Shown here one piece after another: positions 1 through 8,630 of a stretch of DNA of 56,420 nt (its first letter is position 1; each line of letters opens with the position of its first letter). The notes under the pieces are model-generated. The model was not told where the DNA came from. It was given only the letters and a program-made list of their open reading frames with translations, and did no database searches. Made by a program: the position numbers and the translations under genes. This DNA comes from Rhodoferax sp. (lineage in GTDB: Bacteria; Pseudomonadota; Gammaproteobacteria; Burkholderiales; Burkholderiaceae_C). The stretch lies in assembly GCA_026224975.1 (NCBI GenBank), contig JAMFRW010000247.1:1-56420 (forward strand), written 5' to 3'.

Positions 1-288
1 CCATTGGCTGTCGCCAATGATCAGGTCGCAGAGCTTGCCCTTAGAGTTCAGCTCGTTGAGCATGCGGTCGGCGAAGTTCGTCCACGGCACGAACTCGAAC
101 TTCATCTTGACGCCGCTCTTGGCGGTGAAGTCTTTCGACAGTTCCACCAGCGCGTTCGCCGGGTCCCAGGCGGCCCAGCACAGCGTGATGGTCTTGTCCT
201 GCGCACGCACCGCGGTGCTGGCCAGACCGAGCGCACTGATCGCGGCGAGGGCGAGCACCCCCGGCAGCATCTTCGAGATCGATTTCAT
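1..288 (-). CDS. Carbohydrate ABC transporter substrate-binding protein (N-terminal part)
   Basis: The first 96 codons are present and the rest lies beyond the left edge. The product begins with a Sec signal peptide (basic MKSISK, a hydrophobic stretch, and a cleavage site near AVRAQD). It continues as the start of an extracellular solute-binding domain (KTITLCWAAWDPAN, then a segment resembling the FVPWTNFADRM region of sugar-binding proteins). It should capture a sugar or polyol in the periplasm for an ABC importer. It lies 52 bp downstream of a LacI-family gene on the same strand, which fits a locally regulated sugar-uptake operon. The exact substrate cannot be read from this fragment. Confidence 0.8.
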   Translation of the reverse strand, partial: MKSISKMLPGVLALAAISALGLASTAVRAQDKTITLCWAAWDPANALVELSKDFTAKSGVKMKFEFVPWTNFADRMLNELNSKGKLCDLIIGDSQW

Positions 289-340
289 GAGGCTGTCTCC
301 AACAGGTTTTGGGTTCAAGACATACACACCTGGCCGCCGA

Positions 341-1369
341 TCAGTGAAGGTTCTCGGCCGTCAGGATCTCGATGCGCGGCTGCACCACGTTGAGTGCTCC
401 GCGTACGTTCTCGCACAGGGCGCGCAGCACGCGCGCCGCCGCCAGCACGCAGTAATGGATGTCCTGGTGCAGCACATAGGACAGGCCATTCGCGCCCAGC
501 AGGTTGCGGTGTTCTTCGGTGAGGTCGTGCGTCACCAGCCCGACCTGCGGCGCCAGCCCGGCCTGCTCGATCGCGCGCGCCAGCCCGGCGCTGCCGGAGC
601 CGACGTTGTAGATGCCGGCCACGCGGTTCGGGTCGATGCCGCCGCGCAGAAACGCCTGCAGCGCGGTGCAAGCTCCCTCATCGTCGGCCGGCAGATCGGG
701 CGTGCGCAGCATGTGCAGCGCCGGAAAGCGCTCCTCGATCACTTGCGCAAAGCCGATGCGCCGCTCGATTTCGGCCGACAAGCGCGTGGCCTGCGACGAC
801 AGCAGCAAGGTGTCACGCGCGCCGCCCGCCATGCGCGCCAGCAGCAGGCCCGCCGTGCGCCCGGCGGCGCGGTTGTCGGCACCGATGCAGGTCTCGCGCA
901 TCGAGCCGGCCACGTCGGAAAACAGGGTCACCACGTGCACACCCGAGCGCACCAGTTCGTTGATCGCCAGCTTGATGGGCGGCAGATCGGGCGCCAGCAG
1001 CGCAATGCCCTCGCAGGCATCGACCTGCGCCAGCTCGGCTGCGAACAGGGCCGGATCGGTTGCGTCGAAGCGATGCGTGATTTCGGTGATGTGCCGATGC
1101 CGGAAGTCGCCCGCGGCCTGCGCGATCTGCCGGTCCACCAGCCCGAGAAACGGCGACTCGTCGGCCGGCAGCACGAAAGCGAACCGAAAGTTCTCACCGC
1201 GCCGTGGGCGGCCCGGCTGCTGCGGCGCGCCGAGTTCGGCCACCGCCTGCATCACCCGCTGCACCGTGTCGGCATTCACCCCCGGCCGTCGGTTCAAGAC
1301 CCTGTCGACCGTCGCCGTTCCTACGCCCGCGATGCGGGCGATGTCGGCGATGGTGGGGGCGGATGGCAC
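341..1369 (-). CDS. LacI-family transcriptional regulator
   Basis: The 342-residue product has the LacI layout. The N-terminal helix-turn-helix (TIADIARIAGVGTATVDRVLN, residues about 6-26) is followed by a hinge and a periplasmic-binding-protein-like sugar domain (FRFAFVLPADESPFL onward). The hinge helix is atypical, since the usual SxxVSRVLN is TATVDRVLN. This subtype is common next to sugar/polyol ABC operons in beta- and alphaproteobacteria. It is followed on the same strand by the ABC binding-protein gene, so it most likely controls that transporter in response to the imported sugar. The ligand is unknown. Confidence 0.88.
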   Translation of the reverse strand: MPSAPTIADIARIAGVGTATVDRVLNRRPGVNADTVQRVMQAVAELGAPQQPGRPRRGENFRFAFVLPADESPFLGLVDRQIAQAAGDFRHRHITEITHRFDATDPALFAAELAQVDACEGIALLAPDLPPIKLAINELVRSGVHVVTLFSDVAGSMRETCIGADNRAAGRTAGLLLARMAGGARDTLLLSSQATRLSAEIERRIGFAQVIEERFPALHMLRTPDLPADDEGACTALQAFLRGGIDPNRVAGIYNVGSGSAGLARAIEQAGLAPQVGLVTHDLTEEHRNLLGANGLSYVLHQDIHYCVLAAARVLRALCENVRGALNVVQPRIEILTAENLH

Positions 1370-1476
1370 GATGAAGCGAGGCTTGATGGCGTCATCGTAT
1401 TCACATCAATAATTAAATCAATCAGGGTTTTGGAGCAGGGACTTGGGCACGGACGTGGTCAAAAAGCGCGAGCGAC

Positions 1477-2667
1477 TCAGGCTCGGGCGAGTTGCGCCGC
1501 GACACCACGCCGCGGTGCCGGGCCGACCGGTGGCGCAAAGCCCACTCGCGCCCACATCTGCACCGTGCTGGTTGGCTGCGGCGCGCCAAGAAGCTGCCGG
1601 ATGTCGGCATACGGCCTGGTTTGTTCGGGATATTCCTGCAGTGCCTGCTGCAGCGGCTGCATCGCCACGCCGTGCGCGGTGGCGGCGAGCTGCACGCGTG
1701 CGTAGGCGCGGCCGGCTTCGACCTGGGTCGCGCGGTCGTTGCCCTCGGTCACCAGCCATAGGAAGGCCGGTGTGGACGCCAGCTTCTTGTCGAAGTCTTC
1801 GATCTGGCTGGTGCTTGCATAGTAGTCGGGTGCGGGCGCCTTGCTGCGGTCGAAGAGGCCGACGCGGTTCAGCATCATGACCATCGGATCGAGGATCGAC
1901 AGGCCATCACGGTGCTGCGAGATTTCGTCGGCGCCCACCCGCAAGACGCGGTACGACTCCATGACCGTGCGCGGCGTCGTCAGCTCGATTCGCCAGGCTT
2001 CGGCGGCGATGGCGCGATGGCGGCTCAGCAAGTCACCGACGCTGGCGTTCGCGTAACCGAAGCGCAACGCGTTTGCTTGCAGGGAAGTGGTGCGCAGGGG
2101 ACTCGGCCGCGCCGCGTCTGCCATCGCCGTCCACGCGGCCGCCGGCACCGGCCGGGCGACGTTGTAGAGGCTGCGGTTGGTGCGGCGCGCCAGGATCTGC
2201 GCGAAGAGCGGGTCCTTGGCAACCGTCGGGTCGGGTGTCAGCCGGATGCGCGCGACGGGCCGCTCATCCAGCGTCTTGGGGCCGAATGCGCCGTCCGGAA
2301 AGAGCGTGATCTCGGCGCGCAAGCCCCGCTCGCGCGCGGCGATGTCCAGCAGTTCCAGAAAGGTCCCGTGGCTCATCATGATCTGGCGCGAGAAAGGGTC
2401 GGTTTCGGGCAGCAGGCGGCTCAGGTCGCAATGCAGCACGATCTCGTCCTGCGCGTCGAGATTCACCCGCCACGACTGCAGGTTGTGGGAGTGCGGCGCC
2501 AGGATGGCGTAGCCCAGGATCCAGCGGCGCACGTCGGGCTCGGCGCCCGGGCCCTGCCACGCCGCGATCGCATCGGCCGGCATCGCCTGGCCGCAGCCTG
2601 TGAGGCTTGCGGACGCAGCAACGATCGCCCCGGCCCCTGTCACCCGAATGAAAATGCGACGATCCAT
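1477..2667 (-). CDS. Tat-exported lipoprotein, Acg/nitroreductase-like FMN-binding oxidoreductase
   Basis: The product is 396 residues if translation starts at the ATG at 2667. That start is preceded by a GAGGGG ribosome site and gives a clean leader; an open frame extends 23 codons upstream. The leader carries a twin-arginine motif (MDRRIFIR) followed by a lipobox (SLTGC). The protein is therefore probably exported folded, with its flavin, and then lipid-anchored. The body has motifs of the Acg/nitroreductase-like group (HSHNLQSWRV near the start, RRTNRSLYN in the middle, a GVAMQPLQQAL segment near the end). The physiological substrate is unknown. It is separated from the LacI gene by about 107 bp and is probably its own unit. 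Confidence 0.75.
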   Translation of the reverse strand: MDRRIFIRVTGAGAIVAASASLTGCGQAMPADAIAAWQGPGAEPDVRRWILGYAILAPHSHNLQSWRVNLDAQDEIVLHCDLSRLLPETDPFSRQIMMSHGTFLELLDIAARERGLRAEITLFPDGAFGPKTLDERPVARIRLTPDPTVAKDPLFAQILARRTNRSLYNVARPVPAAAWTAMADAARPSPLRTTSLQANALRFGYANASVGDLLSRHRAIAAEAWRIELTTPRTVMESYRVLRVGADEISQHRDGLSILDPMVMMLNRVGLFDRSKAPAPDYYASTSQIEDFDKKLASTPAFLWLVTEGNDRATQVEAGRAYARVQLAATAHGVAMQPLQQALQEYPEQTRPYADIRQLLGAPQPTSTVQMWARVGFAPPVGPAPRRGVAAQLARA

Positions 2668-2897
2668 GCTTGTTCCCCTCTGGCTTGCACCGGCATCCTG
2701 ATGGCTCGCTGGCTCATCCGGCATGACCTGCATCAAGCCAGTGTCGGGGGTGAACGCTCATTCCACAATGGGCCAAGCCGGCAAGGCAGCCATGCACTTC
2801 TGCATGCGCCCGGGTCGCGAGGTGGCACCCCGGCTCGCTCGCTTCGACGGCCAGCGCGGGTATAACGCGCGGGACCATTCCCCTCAGGAGCCCCACC

Positions 2898-3215
2898 ATG
2901 AGCGAGCCCACCCACTACGTGATCTTCGGAACCGACGCGCCCGGCAAGCTGGACGCGCGCCTCGGCGCCCGCGACGCGCACCGCGTCTACATCCGCCAGC
3001 CGAACGAGGACGGGGTGTTGGTCGTGTTCGGCGGGCCGACCGCTGGTGAAGACGGCGCCATGAACGGCTCGCTGCTCGTGGTGCAGGCGCCGTCCATCGA
3101 AGCCGTGCGGCGCTTCGTGGCCGCCGACCCGTACAGCGCCGCCGAGCTTTTCGCCAAAGTCGACATCCGCGAATGGCGGGCCGGCCTGGTGCGCGCCGAT
3201 CTGCTGCCGGCCTGA
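2898..3215 (+). CDS. YciI-like protein
   Basis: This 105-residue protein has the compact YciI/ferredoxin-like fold sequence. It contains a conserved-type His-x-x-Tyr-Ile segment (ARDAHRVYIRQ), a GPTAGEDGAMNGSLLV stretch, and the family's DPYSAAELFAKVDIREW motif near the C-terminus. Members of the family are small dimers, some associated with chlorinated or aromatic ring degradation; most have no assigned reaction. An AGGAG site lies 8 bases before the ATG. The following LysR gene starts 31 bp downstream on the same strand, so the two are probably cotranscribed just ahead of the hydroquinone operon. Confidence 0.85.
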   Translation: MSEPTHYVIFGTDAPGKLDARLGARDAHRVYIRQPNEDGVLVVFGGPTAGEDGAMNGSLLVVQAPSIEAVRRFVAADPYSAAELFAKVDIREWRAGLVRADLLPA

Positions 3216-3246
3216 AGACTCGACCCTCCGCGACCCGAGCAGCAGC

Positions 3247-4191
3247 ATGGACCGCTTCGCCGCGATCGACACCTTCGTGCGCGTCGCCGAATCGCAGAGC
3301 TTTGCCGAAGCGGCGCGGCAGATGCGGCTCTCGCGCTCGGTCGTCACCGCACGGGTGCAGCAGCTCGAGGCTTTCGTCGGCGCGCCGCTCTTCCACCGCA
3401 ACACCCGCAGCGTGCGCCTGTCGGAACTCGGCCAGGCCTTCCTGCGCGACTGCATCGAGCTCGTCGGCCGCACCAACGAGGTCGTCGACCAGATGCGTGA
3501 CGTGACCACCTCGCCGACCGGGCGGCTGCGTGTGCATGCCTTGCCGGGCTTCGTGCTCGGCCACATGGCGCGCCTGCTGCAGGAGTTCCAGAGCCGCTAC
3601 CCGCAGATCGTGCTCGACATGATCGTCAACGATGCCGCGATCGACCCGGTGAAAGAAGGCTTCGACTGTGCGCTGCAGATATTTCCGCCGCGCTCCGAGG
3701 AGCTGATCTCGCGCAAGCTGTTTCCGGTGCGCCGCGTGTTCTGCGCCACGCCTGAATACCTGCGCCGCGTGGGCACGCCGCGCCATCCGCGCGACCTGGT
3801 GAAGCACCGCGTCGGCTGGTACTCCGGCTACCCCACGCGCGAGCGGCTGGCGTTCCACGGGCCGACCGAAGAAGTACTGGTCGAGATCAAGCCCGTGCTG
3901 CTCACGAACAGCGTGCACCTGCTGCGCGAGTACGCGCTGGAGCACGCCGGCATCGTCTGCGTGCCCACGCTGGTGGCGTCGGAATCGGTGCTCGCCGGCA
4001 CCCTCGAACTCGTGCTGCCGGCGTGGCCGCTCAGCGCGTTCTGGCTCTCGGTGTTCTACCCGCCGACGGTGCGCAGCGCGCTCAAGCTGAAGCTCTTTCT
4101 GGATTGCCTCAACGAGAGCTTCTCGGGCACGCCGCCCTGGGACGCCGCGCTGATCAGCGCCGGGCTGCTGCGCGAGGAGATCATCGAATAG
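3247..4191 (+). CDS. LysR-family regulator, probable activator of the hydroquinone operon
   Basis: The 314-residue product has an N-terminal winged helix-turn-helix (residues about 3-62, with FAEAARQMRLSRSVVTARV) and a LysR effector-binding domain (GRLRVHALPGFVLG onward) of the CrgA-like subgroup. It ends 156 bp before the hydroquinone dioxygenase genes and points in the same direction. The intervening DNA contains a palindrome of the form GTT-N11-AAC. As I recall, that is the type of site described for PnpR, the LysR activator of para-nitrophenol/hydroquinone genes in Pseudomonas. Regulation of the downstream operon is inferred from position and operator. The inducer is probably an aromatic pathway compound. 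Confidence 0.85.
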   Translation: MDRFAAIDTFVRVAESQSFAEAARQMRLSRSVVTARVQQLEAFVGAPLFHRNTRSVRLSELGQAFLRDCIELVGRTNEVVDQMRDVTTSPTGRLRVHALPGFVLGHMARLLQEFQSRYPQIVLDMIVNDAAIDPVKEGFDCALQIFPPRSEELISRKLFPVRRVFCATPEYLRRVGTPRHPRDLVKHRVGWYSGYPTRERLAFHGPTEEVLVEIKPVLLTNSVHLLREYALEHAGIVCVPTLVASESVLAGTLELVLPAWPLSAFWLSVFYPPTVRSALKLKLFLDCLNESFSGTPPWDAALISAGLLREEIIE

Positions 4192-4220
4192 GCACTGCGC
4201 ATCTGGGGGAAACCCGGATC

Positions 4221-4243
4221 ATTGTTTGGTCTTGCCGAACAAT
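4221..4243. promoter_or_regulatory. LysR-type operator upstream of hydroquinone operon
   Basis: An interrupted palindrome has arms ATTGTTTGG (4221-4229) and CCGAACAAT (4235-4243), which match at 8 of 9 positions around a 5-bp centre. It contains GTT-N11-AAC (4224-4240), the T-N11-A form expected of LysR binding sites. A further half-site, ATTGTTCGG, lies at 4299-4307, about 40 bp before the first gene. This spacing resembles recognition-site plus activation-site pairs. No convincing -35/-10 pair was identified by eye. Confidence 0.6.
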
Positions 4244-4347
4244 CACGTCGCGCATCGGCCCCTAGTGCTCGGACGAGATGCTTTCTACACTTCGTTCCAT
4301 TGTTCGGTGATCCACACCGACCTCGGGACTTGTGTAGGAGACATGCC

Positions 4348-4860
4348 ATGAACCAGCCCACCTACACCACCAACTTCGGCTCCATCGAGCGATTCGAAAA
4401 GGGAGGGGTGCAGATCATCGACGACAACGTCAAGCACTACGCCTTCTCGAACTGCTTCGAGATCGCCAAGACCGCTCGGCCTTACGAGCGCGTGGTCTTC
4501 GGCCAGAACCAGATCTATGTGCTGGAGGTGCTGCGCGCCGAAGGCATCTCGCCGTGGTTCACCTGCGCGCACGACGAGTTCGCGCTCGACATGGATGGCG
4601 AGATCGAAGTCCACCTCATCAAGCTCGATGCGCCGCAACAAGTAGCGAACACCGAGAACAACGGTGCCGTGCTCGTGGAAGGCACGCCGCGCGGCCAGAA
4701 GATGGGCTGGATGAAGCTCGGCCGCGGCCACCAGGCGCTGCTGCCGAAGAACACCGCCTACCAGTTCCGCAGCGTCGGCAAGCCGGGCGTGCTGGTCGTG
4801 CAGACCTGCAAGGGCGAGTTGTCGGTCGAGCGCTGGGCCGAGATCTGCCAGACGGCTTGA
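4348..4860 (+). CDS. hapC: Hydroquinone 1,2-dioxygenase, small subunit
   Basis: The 170-residue cupin-like protein matches the small subunit of the type III, two-component Fe(II) hydroquinone dioxygenases (HapC/PnpC1). With the large subunit it would cleave hydroquinone to 4-hydroxymuconic semialdehyde. Visible features are a cupin core (FTCAHDEFALDMDGEIEVHL, residues about 72-91), a second strand-rich part (GRGHQALLPKNTAYQF) and a C-terminal tail (ERWAEICQTA). Size and pairing with a 335-residue partner 56 bp downstream fit the family. A GTAGGAG site precedes the ATG. It is the first gene of a long co-directional run. Assignment rests on recognised similarity plus the pathway neighbours. Confidence 0.85.
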   Translation: MNQPTYTTNFGSIERFEKGGVQIIDDNVKHYAFSNCFEIAKTARPYERVVFGQNQIYVLEVLRAEGISPWFTCAHDEFALDMDGEIEVHLIKLDAPQQVANTENNGAVLVEGTPRGQKMGWMKLGRGHQALLPKNTAYQFRSVGKPGVLVVQTCKGELSVERWAEICQTA

Positions 4861-4916
4861 GCCTTCATCACGCCAGTTGTCACGCCCATACCCCCTTCAT
4901 CTTCAGGAGCACTCCC

Positions 4917-5924
4917 ATGAATGCACCCGCCGAACTCGCCCAGGTCCTCGCCTCGCAGCCGCACGCCGTGCTCGGCTACAAGGATTTCTCCCTCGGTTCC
5001 TTCGTCTTCCGCCGCGACGAATACTTCGCCCACATCACCTGGACCACGCGTGAAAAGCGCCCCATGAGCCACACCATGGACGCCGGCAACTTCCTGCGTG
5101 CGCTGATGCGCGACGTGGGCTGGGGCTTCTTCTACGGCTGGGTCAACTTCGACGATGTGATCGGCACCGTCAACCACTACACCTCGGTCGACCTGTACGC
5201 CGGCGCCTACAACGGCACGATGAAGGAAGCCGGCATCGACTGCCTGGAGAACTTTCCGACCGAACAGATCCGCCCCACCTTCGAAGCCATGCTCGACGAC
5301 TGGACCAACGCCGGCTTCGACCCCTTCGCCGCGCCTCAGGAAACCGGCTCGCCCTATGGCCGCAAGAATGGCTACAACACCGCCAAGATCACCCGGGCGC
5401 GTGAACTCGCCACGCGCTGTGTGGGCCTGAAGGGCGACCTCAACCTGCGCACCGACGAGCGCGGCGCACCCGTCAACCGCGCCTTCGCCGACGTGCCACA
5501 AGACCAGCCGGAACTGCACCCCGAGCCCGGCTTCGAGAACGAGGTGCATGCGTTCAGCCTGTTCGGCTTCCTCTCGCGCTCGCAGGTCACCTGGAACCCG
5601 AGCTTCACTTCGGTCGTGAAGTACAGCTACATGTGCCCGACGACCGAGGAGCACATGCTGCCCATCATCCACGGCAACGACCGGGTGGAGTGGTTCTTCC
5701 AGATGACCGACGAGATCACCTGGAACTGTGCCGACAAGAACACCGGCAAGCCGATGGCGCGCGTGATCATGAAGGCCGGTGACATGGCCGCCATGCCCGC
5801 CTACTGCCGCCACCAGGGCTTCAGCCCCAAGCGCTCGATGCTGCTGGTCTGGGAGAACGGCTCGCCGACGCTGGTGCACGAGATCCTCAAGGGCGAAAGC
5901 CCGGAGATCCCGGTTCAGTTCTGA
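4917..5924 (+). CDS. hapD: Hydroquinone 1,2-dioxygenase, large subunit
   Basis: The 335-residue product corresponds in length to the roughly 38-kDa subunit of HapCD/PnpC1C2-type hydroquinone dioxygenase. Recognisable segments are FFYGWVNFDDVIGTVNHYTSV, a KYSYMCPTTEEHMLPIIHGNDR stretch (shown here as two short parts: KYSYMCPTTEEHML and PIIHGNDR), EWFFQMTDEITWNCADK, and the C-terminal CRHQGFSPKRSMLLVWENG. The His/Glu-rich cupin segment around EEHMLPIIHGND and the late CRHQGFSPKR are plausible iron-site regions. It follows the small subunit and an AGGAG ribosome site, and precedes the semialdehyde dehydrogenase by 77 bp. That is the gene order of known hydroquinone clusters. Confidence 0.87.
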   Translation: MNAPAELAQVLASQPHAVLGYKDFSLGSFVFRRDEYFAHITWTTREKRPMSHTMDAGNFLRALMRDVGWGFFYGWVNFDDVIGTVNHYTSVDLYAGAYNGTMKEAGIDCLENFPTEQIRPTFEAMLDDWTNAGFDPFAAPQETGSPYGRKNGYNTAKITRARELATRCVGLKGDLNLRTDERGAPVNRAFADVPQDQPELHPEPGFENEVHAFSLFGFLSRSQVTWNPSFTSVVKYSYMCPTTEEHMLPIIHGNDRVEWFFQMTDEITWNCADKNTGKPMARVIMKAGDMAAMPAYCRHQGFSPKRSMLLVWENGSPTLVHEILKGESPEIPVQF

Positions 5925-6001
5925 GCGCCTCGCTCTTTCCCGGACTCCTTCCCGAACCCCCACTCGAAACCTTCCCGGAAACGGGGAGGGCAGCCGCTGC
6001 C

Positions 6002-7486
6002 ATGTCCAATTCGACCCTCCGCCACCAGCTCTTCATCGACGGCAAGTTCGTCAATGCCGAATCCGGCGAGACCCTCGCCACGCTCAACCCGCACGACAAC
6101 TCGGTGATCGCCGACGTCGCGCTCGCCGGCAAGGCAGACATCGACAAGGCCGTTGCCGCCGCGAAGCGCGCCTTCCCCGCCTGGAGCCGGCTCTCCGGCG
6201 CCGATCGCGGGCGCATCCTGCTGAAGCTGGCCGACCTGATCGAAGCCAACACCGAGGAACTGGCGCGCCTCGAAACGATGGACACCGGCCACCCGCTGCG
6301 CGACTCGCGCAGCCTCGATGTGCCGCGCACCGCTGCCTGCTTCCGCTACTTCGGCGGCATGGCCGACAAGTTCGAGGGCAACGTGGTGCCGGTCGAGGCG
6401 GGCTTTCTGAACTACGTGCTGCGCGACCCGCTCGGCGTGGTCGGCCAGGTCGTGCCGTGGAACTTCCCGCTGATGTTCACGAGCTGGAAGATGGCGCCGG
6501 CGCTCGCCGCCGGCAACTGCATCGTGATGAAGCCGGCCGAGATCACGCCGCTGAGTTCGCTCAAGATCGCCGAGCTGATGAGCGAGGCCGGCATGCCCGA
6601 CGGCGTGGTCAACATCGTGCCCGGTCTCGGTTCGGTCGCGGGGCAGTACCTGGCCGAGCACCCGGGCGTTGCCAAGATCGCCTTCACCGGCTCGACCGCG
6701 ACCGGCCGGCGCATCGTGCAGGCGAGCGCCGGCAACCTGAAGAAGGTGCAACTCGAACTCGGCGGCAAGGGCGCCAACATCGTGTTCGACGACGCCAACC
6801 TCACCGCCGCCATCAACGGCTCGGCCTGGGCGATGTTCCACAACCAGGGCCAGGCCTGCATCGCCGGCAGCCGGCTGATCCTGTCGGAGCGCATCGCCGA
6901 TGAGTTCCTGGAGAAGTACATCGCCTTGGCGAAGTCGATCCGCGTTGGCAATCCGATGGACGAGGCGACCGAGATGGGCCCGTTGACGAGTGCGCTGCAC
7001 CGGGACCGCGTGCTGTCTTACGTGGACGTTGCCAAAGAGCAGGGCGGTGAGATCCTCGCCGGCGGCAAGGCGCCTTCGAACGCCGCGTTGCGCGATGGCT
7101 GCTATGTGGAGCCGACCATCGTCAGGCCGCGCAGCTACAAGGACCGCGTGGCGCAGGAGGAAGTCTTCGGCCCCTTCGTCACCGTGCTGACTTTCAAGGA
7201 CGACGCCGAAGCCCTGCAGATCGCCAACGGCACCGAATACGGCCTGGGCAGCGGCCTGTGGACCAACAACCTGCAGCGCGCCCACAAGGTGGCCCGCGAT
7301 CTCTACGCCGGCATGGTCTGGATCAACAGCTACAAGCGCGTGAGCCCCGGCTCGCCGTTCGGTGGCGTTGGCCAGTCGGGCTACGGCCGCGAGATGGGTT
7401 TCGACGCGATGCGCGAGTACACCCAGGCGCGCAGCGTGTGGGTCAACGTGGATGCGCAGATCCCGCCTTGGTACGCACGCGGCTGA
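6002..7486 (+). CDS. hapE: 4-hydroxymuconic semialdehyde dehydrogenase
   Basis: This is a 494-residue NAD(P)-dependent aldehyde dehydrogenase. Visible motifs are the oxyanion Asn in VPWNFP (N154), the cofactor segment GFxxAFTGS-like IAFTGSTATG (about 227-236), the general base Glu in ELGGKGANIV (E252) and the nucleophile Cys in NQGQACIAGS (C286). In hydroquinone clusters this enzyme oxidises the ring-cleavage product 4-hydroxymuconic semialdehyde to maleylacetate. Its position between the dioxygenase subunits and maleylacetate reductase supports that role. Sequence alone would only give a general aldehyde dehydrogenase. Confidence 0.88.
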   Translation: MSNSTLRHQLFIDGKFVNAESGETLATLNPHDNSVIADVALAGKADIDKAVAAAKRAFPAWSRLSGADRGRILLKLADLIEANTEELARLETMDTGHPLRDSRSLDVPRTAACFRYFGGMADKFEGNVVPVEAGFLNYVLRDPLGVVGQVVPWNFPLMFTSWKMAPALAAGNCIVMKPAEITPLSSLKIAELMSEAGMPDGVVNIVPGLGSVAGQYLAEHPGVAKIAFTGSTATGRRIVQASAGNLKKVQLELGGKGANIVFDDANLTAAINGSAWAMFHNQGQACIAGSRLILSERIADEFLEKYIALAKSIRVGNPMDEATEMGPLTSALHRDRVLSYVDVAKEQGGEILAGGKAPSNAALRDGCYVEPTIVRPRSYKDRVAQEEVFGPFVTVLTFKDDAEALQIANGTEYGLGSGLWTNNLQRAHKVARDLYAGMVWINSYKRVSPGSPFGGVGQSGYGREMGFDAMREYTQARSVWVNVDAQIPPWYARG

Positions 7487-7508
7487 GGCGCGTCTGGAAA
7501 GCATCGCG

Positions 7509-8585
7509 ATGCACGACTTCATCTACACCACCCAGCCCTCGCGCGGGGTCTTCGGCGCGGGTTCGCTCAAGCACCTGGGCCGCGAGATCGAGCTGCTCGG
7601 CGCGCGCCGAGCCCTGGTGCTCAGCACGCCGGAGCAGGCCGCGCAGGCACAGCGCATCGCCGATCTGCTAGGCGCGCGGGCGGCCGGCATCTTCCCGCGC
7701 GCCGTGATGCATGTGCCGATCGAGACCGCCCGCGAGGCCTGCGACGAAGCCCGGCGCCTTGGCGCGGATTGCGCCGTGGCCATCGGCGGCGGCTCCACGA
7801 CAGGGCTCGGCAAGGCCATTGCGCTGCTGGGCGACGCTGCCGGCGGCTTGCCCATCCTCGCGATCCCGACCACCTACGCCGGCAGTGAGATGACGCCGAT
7901 CTACGGCCTGACCGAGGCGGGCGTCAAGAAGACTGGCAAGGACCTTCGCGTGCTGCCGCGCACGGTGATCTACGACCCCGAGCTCACGCTGACGCTCCCC
8001 GCCCGCATGAGCGTGACCAGCGGCATCAACGCCATCGCCCACGCCGCCGAAGGCCTCTATGCGCAGGACCACAACCCGGTCATGGACCTGATGGCCGAGG
8101 AGGGCATTCGCGCGCTGGCCGACGGCATCCGCCGGCTCGAAGGGGACCTGCACAACATCGACGCGCGCAGCGATTGCCTCTATGGCGCCTGGCTGTGTGG
8201 CAGCGTGCTCGGCAGCGTCGGCATGAGCCTGCACCATAAGCTGTGCCACACGCTGGGCGGCAGCTTCAACCTGCCGCACGCCGAGACGCACACCATCGTG
8301 CTGCCGCATGCGCTTGCCTACAACGCGGCGGCGGCGCCGCAGGCGATGGCGCGCATCGCGCGGGCGCTGGGGGCCGACGATGCCGCCCGCGCCATGCAGT
8401 CGCTCGCCAGGGACCACGGCGCGCCGACCGCGCTGCGTGACATCGGCATGAAGGAAGCCGACCTCGACCACGCCGCCGATCTGGCGATGACGGCCTCGTA
8501 CTGGAGCCCGAGGCCGCTGGAGCACGCGGCGATCCGCGCACTGCTTCAACGCGCGTTCGAGGGCGCGCCGCCGTCCGCCGATTGA
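7509..8585 (+). CDS. hapF: Maleylacetate reductase
   Basis: The 358-residue protein of the iron-containing alcohol dehydrogenase superfamily reduces maleylacetate to 3-oxoadipate, which then enters central metabolism. Visible are the nucleotide-binding AIGGGSTTGLGKA (about 95-107), the IPTTYAGSEMTPIYG segment typical of maleylacetate reductases, and the His-rich region HHKLCHTLGGSFNLPHAETH. The start chosen is the ATG 22 bp after the dehydrogenase stop; the frame is open further upstream, inside the preceding gene. It receives maleylacetate from both the hydroquinone branch (HapCDE) and the hydroxyquinol dioxygenase encoded at the end of this run. Confidence 0.9.
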   Translation: MHDFIYTTQPSRGVFGAGSLKHLGREIELLGARRALVLSTPEQAAQAQRIADLLGARAAGIFPRAVMHVPIETAREACDEARRLGADCAVAIGGGSTTGLGKAIALLGDAAGGLPILAIPTTYAGSEMTPIYGLTEAGVKKTGKDLRVLPRTVIYDPELTLTLPARMSVTSGINAIAHAAEGLYAQDHNPVMDLMAEEGIRALADGIRRLEGDLHNIDARSDCLYGAWLCGSVLGSVGMSLHHKLCHTLGGSFNLPHAETHTIVLPHALAYNAAAAPQAMARIARALGADDAARAMQSLARDHGAPTALRDIGMKEADLDHAADLAMTASYWSPRPLEHAAIRALLQRAFEGAPPSAD

Positions 8586-8630
8586 ACACCCGCTGGCCCG
8601 CGACATCACCACAACAAACAGGAGACAAAA

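Noticed and set aside
17-1705. 562-codon open frame on the plus strand
   Set aside because: It runs antisense across the sugar-binding protein start, the LacI gene and the end of the nitroreductase-like gene. Composition is shadow-like.
5915-7522. 535-codon open frame on the minus strand
   Set aside because: It is antisense to the 4-hydroxymuconic semialdehyde dehydrogenase gene, with no recognisable motifs.
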